From the NCBI RefSeq assembly GCF_018332455.1, contig NZ_BOPZ01000004.1, forward strand, positions 1-64,000: 64,000 nucleotides of DNA, written 5' to 3'. Numbering within the stretch: the stretch's first letter is position 1; every line of letters begins with the position of its first letter. The notes under the pieces were generated by a model. The model was not told the DNA's origin. It saw nothing but the letters and a program-made list of their open reading frames with translations, and did no database searches. This stretch comes from Clostridium polyendosporum (lineage in GTDB: Bacteria > Bacillota > Clostridia > Clostridiales > Clostridiaceae). This document shows positions 26,529 through 34,391 of the stretch, one piece after another. A program made the position numbers and the translations under genes.

Positions 26529-29500
26529 TCATTTATAGGCTAAAAACTTCACATATTCAAGCAATCTATATAAAGCAGTATTTCTCATTTTATACGCTCC
26601 TATAGTGGACAGTAGATTATCTGGTTTTGAGTTTAATTCTATGATAAAAACATTAGAATCTTTATCTATAGCAAAGTCAATAGCAATTTCTCCAGCCTGT
26701 ATTTGTTTATTATCAATTAGTTCTACAACTTTCCTAGATGCCTTTCTTATATCCTCTACTATTTTTTCAGCATTATCACCAAAGCAAGTTGACATCACTA
26801 CTGAAGATTTAATATCATATTCCTCATACGGAGTCATAAACTTTTTATTTTTGCCTGAAACTCTTGCAACCATACAGGTTCTTAACCAAAATCCTTCACC
26901 ATTTTTTTGCATTACTACCCTTATTTCAAATTTTCTTCCTAAATATTTACTAAGCGGTATAGCCTTTTGAATAATATAATCTGATGGACTACAATCAAAT
27001 TTATCAAACAGATCTGTTACAGCACTTGTCAATTCTGCTCTATTTACTTTCATTTTTACGGTTTGATCATGCAAGTTTTTATAAGTTAGCTCACAGTATC
27101 TGTCATCCAATTTTTCTACAGAAATAATACCTTTGCTCCTGCTTCCTTTTCTTAACTTAAGAAATACATGTTTGTACCTATCAATACAATCCTTTAAAAG
27201 TTTATCTTTTTCATATAGGAAAGTATCTATTTGATATTCTTTAGTTCTCTCATCTGATTCCAAAAGACAATGGATATTCCATTTATCATTGGTAAGATTT
27301 ATACAATCTAAACTGTTTATAGACTTTATATCATATTTATTTGTGTAATCTATATACTTAGTAAAATATTTTCCATAATGCTCTTCAGTATATACATCTC
27401 CTCTGTCATAAATCACATTAGGAATTTTAAAATATCGTTTTATCCATTTTTCTTTTTCAAAATCATAGGTATACCCTTTAACTTGATGATTTTTCCAATC
27501 TGCATCCCAAATAGTGAATACATAAGTTATAATTCCTTTATATTTAGAAAGCTTTATTAATTTTTTAAATAAAGATGTTTGTCTAGCAAAAGGTCCAAGA
27601 GGATCTTCTTCTCTATAGCTTAAAATTCCTAATATAGGTCCTGCCCTAAAGATTTTATCTTTATCATCAAACCATAAACCTACACAATCATCCCCTTTTA
27701 TTCCTATTTCTTTGCATATATCCTCTGAAAAACTTACTAAGCTATCTTTTTCAGGGGAGAAATCATCTTTAGGATATACCTTAACCATATATTTATTTCT
27801 TCCAATCATTATTGTTATTGTACTACCCTGCTTGATATTAAGTTCTTCTCTTTTCTTCTTAGGAATAAAACATCTTAAGGTTTGCTTGTACACCTCATTA
27901 GATGAGGGAATACTCCAGTTTTCCTTTAAATCTGTTGTTTCATCCCACTCTTTACATTCCATAATACGTTTAAATAAAGGTCGCAATTCTTTGCTATATT
28001 GTATAAACGTATGGGTTTCTGAAATATTCTTTAGGATTTTCCCTACTTTATCTTTAAAATAATTTTTATTAACTTGATAAAAAGCTCTAATATCAGAATA
28101 ATTACAGATAAATTCTTCATTTAAATTTAAATACTCTTGAGCAATAACCTTTGCAAGACAAAGTATTCCCGTTGTAATTTCTGGATTTATAAGCCAACTG
28201 CTTAAGGTACAGTATTCAAATCCACCATATGACTTTAAGCGATAGTTTCCAAGTGCTCCATATTTAATTCTTCTTTTTCTTGAAGAATAAGAGTTCTCAA
28301 TCATCATAACAGGCAGTGCTAAATAGTTATCTAGAGCTCTTATGAGTTTATAATTAGGTTGAATTCCGAAGTGGATATGTCCTCCTACCCAGTAATCAAG
28401 TAAAGGCATACTACCTGCATATAATCCTATATTTTTATAGTCAATAGTTTCACCTATCATTTTTAGTATATATTTAATGGATTCTACCACATCTCGAGGA
28501 TTAGTGGAATATTGTGGTCTTAACTCTACTAAAGGGTAACATCTTTTCCCCGATTCTATACTTCTATCATCCAAGCCATAGAGACCTTTCTTACCGAAAA
28601 AGTCTGAGGCATAAATCAAGCTATTTGTATCTTTATCTTTTAACATGCACTCTGGATCAGCACCAATTGTTACATTAATCTTTCTATTCATTAAATTATC
28701 GTACTTTAATAAAAGATTACTAAATTCCTTAACATATGCATCAAGGCAGTTTTTTGACATATATTTACAAGAAGCATCTACATCAAGTGCGTAAAATTTG
28801 CCATCTAAACTCTTTCCTATAGTAACTACACCAAAATCTAAACCTAATGCATAAACTGATTTTATAGCTATCGTAACTAGCTTGTCTTTTTCATTAGAAC
28901 TAAGATAATTTAAATCTGTTCTTCTAAGCCTCCAACCAAATTCTTTACTTCTAATAATAATATCAGACTGATTTTCAAACTCATCTAAGTCATCTGAACA
29001 GTAAATTTGTTCCTTAAATAATTCATCTTTTCTGGCATTAAAACTAATTTTCTTTAACTTACTTGGTGATATCCTTTTAACTTTATAATATTTCTTTAGA
29101 TGTATTTTTTTAGGAAGATATTTTTCTTCTATAAAGAACACTTTTCCATCCATTACATGTATTCTGTATTCTTCCTCAAGTTTAATATATTCCACAAAAT
29201 ATTCTCTATCACTTTTTTTATATTCAGATATACTGTCGATTACTATAATGTCTGTACCCCCGTTACTATGCTCAAACATTCTCCCGATTATAGGAAAAAT
29301 AGTTTTTTTTCCTGGCTTTATTCTTCTTGGACAGTTTATATGATTCTTTCCTAAAATTAATATTACCTGTTCCTTGTCTGATGTGTTTTTTATTGCTGTG
29401 CAAGAATTAAATGTGGTTACTTTGTCTCCCTGATCTATCCAATTTCCCCATCTTATTTGATAAGAGCTATATAACTTACTACTTATTCCCTCATCCTTAA

Positions 29501-29558
29501 GAAGATTCTCTATTTTAACACCTTCCGGAGAACCATCAGTTATAATTGTCAACTTCAT
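26529..29558 (-). CDS. ATP-grasp / amidoligase type 2 / YheCD-like ATP-grasp fusion protein
   Basis: The predicted product has 1009 aa in three parts. Residues about 1-280 look like an ATP-grasp ligase (IFPIIGRMFEHSNGGTDI, EEYRIHVMDGKVFFIEE, YALDVDASCKY). Residues about 293-560 match the phiEco32-like COOH-NH2 ligase (amidoligase type 2, glutamine-synthetase fold): VTIGADPECML, VELRPQYSTNPRDVVESI, WVGGHIHFG. Residues about 575-1005 resemble the YheC/YheD spore-coat-associated ATP-grasp family (GILSYREEDPLGPFARQ, IPNVIYDRGDVYTEEHYG, FIIELNSKPDNLLSTIG). It probably forms peptide or amide bonds on an unknown acceptor. AAGGAGGAAG precedes the ATG. A MurF-like ligase gene lies 149 bases upstream. 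Product and substrates are unknown. Confidence 0.75.
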   Translation of the reverse strand: MKLTIITDGSPEGVKIENLLKDEGISSKLYSSYQIRWGNWIDQGDKVTTFNSCTAIKNTSDKEQVILILGKNHINCPRRIKPGKKTIFPIIGRMFEHSNGGTDIIVIDSISEYKKSDREYFVEYIKLEEEYRIHVMDGKVFFIEEKYLPKKIHLKKYYKVKRISPSKLKKISFNARKDELFKEQIYCSDDLDEFENQSDIIIRSKEFGWRLRRTDLNYLSSNEKDKLVTIAIKSVYALGLDFGVVTIGKSLDGKFYALDVDASCKYMSKNCLDAYVKEFSNLLLKYDNLMNRKINVTIGADPECMLKDKDTNSLIYASDFFGKKGLYGLDDRSIESGKRCYPLVELRPQYSTNPRDVVESIKYILKMIGETIDYKNIGLYAGSMPLLDYWVGGHIHFGIQPNYKLIRALDNYLALPVMMIENSYSSRKRRIKYGALGNYRLKSYGGFEYCTLSSWLINPEITTGILCLAKVIAQEYLNLNEEFICNYSDIRAFYQVNKNYFKDKVGKILKNISETHTFIQYSKELRPLFKRIMECKEWDETTDLKENWSIPSSNEVYKQTLRCFIPKKKREELNIKQGSTITIMIGRNKYMVKVYPKDDFSPEKDSLVSFSEDICKEIGIKGDDCVGLWFDDKDKIFRAGPILGILSYREEDPLGPFARQTSLFKKLIKLSKYKGIITYVFTIWDADWKNHQVKGYTYDFEKEKWIKRYFKIPNVIYDRGDVYTEEHYGKYFTKYIDYTNKYDIKSINSLDCINLTNDKWNIHCLLESDERTKEYQIDTFLYEKDKLLKDCIDRYKHVFLKLRKGSRSKGIISVEKLDDRYCELTYKNLHDQTVKMKVNRAELTSAVTDLFDKFDCSPSDYIIQKAIPLSKYLGRKFEIRVVMQKNGEGFWLRTCMVARVSGKNKKFMTPYEEYDIKSSVVMSTCFGDNAEKIVEDIRKASRKVVELIDNKQIQAGEIAIDFAIDKDSNVFIIELNSKPDNLLSTIGAYKMRNTALYRLLEYVKFLAYK

Positions 29559-29617
29559 AAAACTTCCTCCTTGTGAATAGTCAATATATGTAATCTGAAG
29601 TTTTCATTTTATGAAGT

Positions 29618-29657
29618 AAAACTCAACTAAGAATCTGTTTATTCTAAGTTGAGTTTT
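29618..29657 (-). terminator. Terminator between the MurF-like gene and the fusion ligase gene
   Basis: AAAACTCAACTAAGAAT and ATTCTAAGTTGAGTTTT form a long, nearly perfect stem. On the minus strand it is followed by TTTTAC, so readthrough into the downstream gene would be partial. Confidence 0.6.
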
Positions 29658-29707
29658 TGATAAAAAGTACAAAGTATTAAGATGCTTAAAGCTTATTGAA
29701 AAAGCTA

Positions 29708-31117
29708 TCAATATTCTACTCCCAGAGATCTAATAAGATGTCTTATAGGTACGTAAACTGAAGCTTTAAAAACTATCACACTTCCGGGAATTATTGAAGA
29801 TTTAAAATACTTTTCAGCTTTTTCTACAGTTTCAAAGTAAACCATCTTTGATTGAGGAACTCCTTTACTCATAGCTCCTCTCACATATTCCTTTGCCCAT
29901 TTACCAATAGCTATTAAACTATCGAACTTTATTTGAGCTAATTGTTCTCCAATAGAAAAGTGTACTTCCTTAGCATATTGCCTTACTTCCTCATCCGGAC
30001 GTTCCATATCACCTAAAACCAACATAAGTGGCTTATCATCTGTAAAATAAGGTATTTCTTGAAGCAACTGTCTGGTGGAATCAGGGTTTGCATTAAAGTT
30101 ATCATTAATCAATACAGTTCCCTTAATTCCATCGTATATCTTTAACCTACCACTTGAAGGTTCAAAATTTGAAAGGCCTCTTTTTATGTCTTCTTTTCTT
30201 AATCCTAGTTGAAGACCAACTAGAATAGCGGCCAATGCATTAGCTATATTATATTTTCCTACGGTATTTAATATACAATCAATCTCAATCCCTGGCCCAT
30301 TAGCTCTAAAATAAGACTTAAAATTCTTATATTTAATATTTGATGCCCAAAGATCAAACTTATCTGAAAATCCATACTTCAGTACTTTCCCTTTATATCT
30401 GCCAATCGGAAAATTAATGCAGTTTTCATCCTCACCATTTATAATAAGCAATCCAGCTTCATCAAGATAGTCAAAAATCTCGGCCTTAGCTTCAATAATA
30501 TTTTCAATTGAACCAAGACTAACAAGATGTGCACGTTGAATTGACGTAAGAACTCCAATATTAGGCTTTACCATCTCAGAAGATAACGACATAATACCAC
30601 GCCCCTTCATGCCTACCTCTAACACTGCAGCTCTGTGATACTTTCTAATAGAAAATAGATTATACGCAACTCCCGAAGGAGCGTTATAGTTATTGTACCC
30701 TACAAGCGTTGGAATACCTGCATTAAGAACTGCTCCTATCATATCTTTTGTTGTTGTTTTTCCAGAGCTTCCTATCACTTGTATGATTGGAATATTAAAT
30801 TGTGAACGAAATACTTTGGCAAGTTCCAAATATGACTCCGTGAGATGCTCCACCTCTATAACGCCAATCTTAAACTTTTTCCATTTATATATATTAAGTC
30901 TATGTGGTGCTTTTATTATCACGCCAGTTGCACCACATTCTACTAACTTCTTTAATAACTTGTCTTCATCATCACAACCGTCAAATAAATAATAAAGACA
31001 ATTTAACAGAGGTTTATCTGGCTGTTCCACAAACAACTCTACTGGCCGATTGGTATTCCAATTGAGTATATTCCCATTTATAATATTTTGAAGATCCTCA
31101 AGAAAAAATTTCTTCAC
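29708..31117 (-). CDS. MurF-like Mur ligase family protein
   Basis: The predicted product has 469 aa. It has the three-domain Mur ligase layout: N-terminal VKKFFLEDLQNIINGN, as in MurF; P-loop GSSGKTTTKDMI near residue 120; GYNNYNAPSGVAYNLFSI; LEVGMKGRGIM; and C-terminal INDNFNANPDSTRQLL. MurF adds D-Ala-D-Ala to UDP-MurNAc-tripeptide, but this gene lies away from any mur/dcw cluster and beside an amidoligase fusion, so it could be a paralogue making another peptide. I use GTG at 31117, with GGAG nine bases before it and alignment to the MurF N-terminus. The frame upstream to 31207 lacks a start signal. Confidence 0.72.
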   Translation of the reverse strand: MKKFFLEDLQNIINGNILNWNTNRPVELFVEQPDKPLLNCLYYLFDGCDDEDKLLKKLVECGATGVIIKAPHRLNIYKWKKFKIGVIEVEHLTESYLELAKVFRSQFNIPIIQVIGSSGKTTTKDMIGAVLNAGIPTLVGYNNYNAPSGVAYNLFSIRKYHRAAVLEVGMKGRGIMSLSSEMVKPNIGVLTSIQRAHLVSLGSIENIIEAKAEIFDYLDEAGLLIINGEDENCINFPIGRYKGKVLKYGFSDKFDLWASNIKYKNFKSYFRANGPGIEIDCILNTVGKYNIANALAAILVGLQLGLRKEDIKRGLSNFEPSSGRLKIYDGIKGTVLINDNFNANPDSTRQLLQEIPYFTDDKPLMLVLGDMERPDEEVRQYAKEVHFSIGEQLAQIKFDSLIAIGKWAKEYVRGAMSKGVPQSKMVYFETVEKAEKYFKSSIIPGSVIVFKASVYVPIRHLIRSLGVEY

Positions 31118-31261
31118 TATTACCATCTCCATAGTACTACTAAGTTTTAAAATTAACTGTAAGCAGTATTTGTTATTATAATATGCTTTCCAGGGAATAT
31201 TCGACACAATTCTTCAAAAGAATATAGTAAATAAAGTTAAGCAAACATGGAGCCTATTTAA

Positions 31262-31345
31262 ATATACACAGTTCAGTTATTAAGTTGTATATCTATAGTT
31301 TGAGGCAGATTTCACTCTGTGAAATGACAATAACAAAGCTGAGCA
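31262..31345 (+). repeat. Dispersed intergenic repeat, copy C
   Basis: CAGTTATTAAGTTGTATATC, TATAGTTTGAGGC and the palindrome ATTTCACTCTGTGAAAT (31303-31319) follow each other in the same order as in copy A. Confidence 0.5.
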
Positions 31346-31364
31346 GGTATCATACCTGTTCAGC

Positions 31365-31510
31365 TTTACAATCTACAGATTTATTTTTAAAATGTAGTTA
31401 GATATTAAGTTTATGTTTTTTAACAATGCTTATTGAATAATGAAAAACATTGTTAATTAGAGATATTCTAGATGTGTAAACATTCCCTAGTCCTACTTAC
31501 TTTAAATCAA
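31365..31510 (-). repeat. 140-bp intergenic repeat block, copy 2
   Basis: It is homologous to 26262-26405 (both contain TTAACAAT ... ATTGTTAA, TGTAAACATT and CCTACTTACTT). Its right boundary abuts the truncated cysteine desulfidase remnant. Confidence 0.6.
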
Positions 31511-31524
31511 CGACTTTTTCTTCC

Positions 31525-31626
31525 TTAATATATTTTCGCTGCTAGTGCTATAGCGGTAGGTTCTGTGCATTCCAGAGCTACTACTAATTCTTTATCTAAT
31601 ATTTGAAAAAATATCTCTTCTTTCAT
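31525..31626 (-). pseudogene. Truncated L-cysteine desulfidase (CyuA/UPF0597) N-terminus
   Basis: A good ribosome site (AAAGGAGTG) precedes a 33-codon reading containing ELVVALECTEPTAIALAA. This is the invariant N-terminal ALGCTEP block of the cysteine desulfidase family, which is about 430 aa when complete. It stops at a TAA after KIY, and the repeat block begins immediately after, so the rest of the gene has been lost. Confidence 0.75.
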
Positions 31627-31652
31627 GAATATACACTCCTTTTATTTTCTGA

Positions 31653-32117
31653 TTATACGTTCAATATAAAATTCTTAAGTATATTCTTATACATATATAC
31701 AGAATCTAGAACTACATATTCATCATCACCATGCCAATTTCCACCTATAGGTCCAAATTCAACAGCTGGTATTCCATATTTTGAGTAAAATTTTGTATCT
31801 GCAGAACCATGTTGTCCGAAAATTTCTGCATTAAGCTTTGTAAAATTAGCTATATATTGGCTAAGATTTTTAACATAAATATCATCTATCTTAGTCTTAA
31901 CTGCATCACCATAAGAATGAATATTAACTTTAGTTTCTACTGCTTTCTCTATTTCTCTTATAATTTTATTTATATTTTGATCAGGCAAAAATCTTATATC
32001 AAGGCACATTTTGCAATAATCCGGAACGTTATTATACACATCTCCACCTTCAATTTTTGACAAGTTTATGGATGGAGCTTCGTAAAGGTCGGATTTTTCT
32101 TTTGTAAGAAGTTGGAA
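31653..32117 (-). pseudogene. C-terminal remnant of an M20 metallopeptidase (ArgE/DapE type)
   Basis: About 155 codons match the dimerisation domain plus C-terminal catalytic part of M20 peptidases (VYNNVPDYCKMCLDIRFLP, GQHGSADTKFYSKYGIPAVEFGPIG, HGDDEYV). The N-terminal metal-binding half, including the first His and the bridging Asp, is absent, and a stop codon lies just upstream (32118-32120). An ATG at 32063 could open a shorter frame, but the product could not bind both metals. Confidence 0.75.
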
Positions 32118-32300
32118 TTATGCAATGGACTATAAGTATTATTGCATAGGCTACAATGTCAGTTGGATTTACTACAGCTTTCGCCAAAATCTGGCCCGCA
32201 GCTGCTAATACCTCTACAAAAAATATTATATATGAAGAAGGAAATATTTCCTACACAATCTACTATAAAAAGAAAAAACCTATAATAATCTTAACAAAAA
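32118..32300. other. Degenerate region, no intact gene
   Basis: Both strands show short protein-like stretches (for example minus-strand AAAGQILAKAVVNPTDIVAYA) without start signals. I read this as further gene decay next to the peptidase remnant; identity is unknown. Confidence 0.3.
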
Positions 32301-32326
32301 TAAAAACCCAACTCATAGAGTTAGGC
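32301..32326 (-). terminator. Terminator of the nif operon
   Basis: On the minus strand CCTAACTC-TAT-GAGTTGGG is followed by TTTTTATTTTTG, 15 bases after the nifV-alpha stop codon. Confidence 0.8.
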
Positions 32327-32340
32327 TCTTTATAAAAGGT

Positions 32341-33159
32341 TTATTGAATTCTTTCATTATTGCTAAATATTATCTTCTTTATTTGTGCTTCAACTTCTTG
32401 CACTTTATCTATCGATCCTAGTGGAAACATTCCAAAAAGTTCACCACTAGCCTTACAAAAACCATTATAATCACAATTGCCTGCTCTCTCACCGATACCA
32501 CCTATAGTACAATCTACAAATGCTGCTCCTGCTTCATAAGCAGTAAAAGAATTTGCTACTGCCATCCCAAAATCATTATGACAGTGAATCTCAATATCTA
32601 CACCTGTACTTTTTCTTAAGCGAGCAATCTTACTTTGAATTTTTGTTGGTATTTCTATACCTACTGTATCCGCATATCTTACTCTATTTACTCCAAGTTT
32701 TACTGCATCCCCGCAAAGTTCTTCTAAAAAGCTAAATGAGGCTCTAGAAGCATCTTCAAGACCAATAACTACCTCTGCCCCCTTTTCCTTTGCAAAGTAT
32801 ACAGCCCTTATCATGTTATCCTTAACCCAAACTCTATTACGCCTAAGCTTTGAATAAATTTGTATATCTGATGCTGGTACTGAAATATGAACAATATCTA
32901 CATTACAGTCCAAGGAATGACTTATATCCTCCTTACTCATCCTATTCCATGCAGATATTTTCGAAGCAAGCCCAAGACTTGCTATTTTCTCAATACTTTT
33001 TTTCTCATCGCCTCCCATGGCTGGTATACCAGCTTCAATTTGATATACACCAAGGGAACTTAAAAGCTTAGCTATCTCTACCTTATCCCAAAATCCTAGA
33101 GCTATTCCTGCCTTTTGTTCTCCATCCCTTAAGGTGGTGTCAACAATCTTTACTTCCAT
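32341..33159 (-). CDS. nifV-alpha: Homocitrate synthase subunit alpha (NifV-alpha)
   Basis: The predicted product has 272 aa. It carries the catalytic TIM barrel of homocitrate synthase: substrate/metal motif VDTTLRDGEQKAG at residues 5-17, ADTVGI near 164, and the metal ligands HCHNDFGMAVANS near 193. The C-terminal subdomain present in one-piece NifV is missing and is supplied by the gene upstream. This is the split arrangement described in C. pasteurianum. Homocitrate is the organic ligand of the iron-molybdenum cofactor. It starts 9 bases after nifV-omega and is the last nif gene. Confidence 0.9.
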   Translation of the reverse strand: MEVKIVDTTLRDGEQKAGIALGFWDKVEIAKLLSSLGVYQIEAGIPAMGGDEKKSIEKIASLGLASKISAWNRMSKEDISHSLDCNVDIVHISVPASDIQIYSKLRRNRVWVKDNMIRAVYFAKEKGAEVVIGLEDASRASFSFLEELCGDAVKLGVNRVRYADTVGIEIPTKIQSKIARLRKSTGVDIEIHCHNDFGMAVANSFTAYEAGAAFVDCTIGGIGERAGNCDYNGFCKASGELFGMFPLGSIDKVQEVEAQIKKIIFSNNERIQ

Positions 33160-33167
33160 ATTACCAC

Positions 33168-34217
33168 CTACCTATTCCCAATACTCTTAATATTCATACC
33201 TTTAATTAAAGATAAAAGTTCTCCATCATTAAGACCTCTTCTCATTTTAATGCTCCACTCTCTTACCGTCTCAAGAACTAAACTAAGATCAAGTGGACTA
33301 TAGTCAATTTCCAGATCAATAAGCTTCATCTTCAAGGACTTTGTTCCTGAATGTTTGCCTATGATAAGTCTTCTCTTCATGCCCACATCTCCAGGTTCAT
33401 AAGGTTCATAGGTATGAGGATCTTTTGCTATACCATCTGCATGTATTCCAGATTCAAAATCAAATATTTCCTCTCCTATTACAGCTTTACATTTTCTAAC
33501 CTTGACTCCCATTAGATTCTCATATATCTCCTTAAGCTCACTCAGCCTACCGATGCTTCCTCCAAGCTGAAACTTATTTATAACCTTAAGACCTACTAAT
33601 GCTTCTTCCATGGATACCATACCATAATCTCCTCCATTAAAGCCGCATATGATACCATCTGACACCTCTGCTCCTTCCAATACAATAGCAGTACCCATCG
33701 AGAATCTATCAGTTGGAAAAAGTATAACTTCTACATTAAGGCTCTCTCTTAACTCCTCTATCATCAATGGTAAGTGTGAAAACTCATAATAGTCAATATG
33801 AGATATAACCAAAGAAGATATAGAATAGGCTTTTATACATGTTCTCAACCAATTTAGATCCAATCTCTTTAAAATAGACAGTGGAATTTCAAGTATAAGT
33901 GTTTCCTTAATATCAACTAATTTTTCATAAAAAAGATAATCCTCTACAATAGCATCATAAGTAATCATAAACTTATTAATACCAAGTCTATTTCCCCTGT
34001 TAAACTCCTCAATATTTTTTACATAAAGTATAAAATCCTTACAATGATCTTCAATTTTTATCTTTTTTAATAGATTCTGATCTATTAAAAATAGGTCTAC
34101 TCCTATTTCCTTTGAGAGGTTTATGAAGGAGCTAACCATACTCTCCTTCAACTGTATATTCCTAGGTAATGTTGCATCTATAATTTTTAATTCTCTGTTA
34201 TTATGATATAGTGACAT
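33168..34217 (-). CDS. nifV-omega: Homocitrate synthase subunit omega (NifV-omega)
   Basis: The predicted product has 349 aa. The N-terminal half is a degenerate barrel (KIIDATLPRN replaces the catalytic DTTLRDGEQ). The C-terminal half keeps the regulatory/closing motifs of the isopropylmalate-synthase family: GFNGGDYGMVSMEEALVGL, FDFESGIHADGIAKDP and IIGKHSGT. It is expected to act only as a complex with NifV-alpha. AAGGAGG precedes the ATG. It lies 175 bases after nifN-B; unlike C. pasteurianum, no mod genes intervene. Confidence 0.88.
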   Translation of the reverse strand: MSLYHNNRELKIIDATLPRNIQLKESMVSSFINLSKEIGVDLFLIDQNLLKKIKIEDHCKDFILYVKNIEEFNRGNRLGINKFMITYDAIVEDYLFYEKLVDIKETLILEIPLSILKRLDLNWLRTCIKAYSISSLVISHIDYYEFSHLPLMIEELRESLNVEVILFPTDRFSMGTAIVLEGAEVSDGIICGFNGGDYGMVSMEEALVGLKVINKFQLGGSIGRLSELKEIYENLMGVKVRKCKAVIGEEIFDFESGIHADGIAKDPHTYEPYEPGDVGMKRRLIIGKHSGTKSLKMKLIDLEIDYSPLDLSLVLETVREWSIKMRRGLNDGELLSLIKGMNIKSIGNR

Positions 34218-34237
34218 TTAGCTCCCTCCTTATTAGA

Positions 34238-34279
34238 TATATAAGTTCATATTGAGATTTATAAACTGAACTTATATAT
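34238..34279. repeat. Inverted repeat between nifN-B and nifV-omega
   Basis: ATATATAAGTTCA and TGAACTTATATAT flank 17 bases. A further stem CTCCACATC/GATGCGGAG (34343-34372) lies closer to nifN-B. Neither has a clear T-run, so they may be processing or partial-termination sites within the operon. Confidence 0.45.
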
Positions 34280-34391
34280 TCTAACTCTCTCATTTTATTT
34301 CAATAAAAGACAATTATAAATACTACTACATAAAATATAACTACTCCACATCCCCCCAAAAAAGATGCGGAGAGATTTACATTCTTACTTC

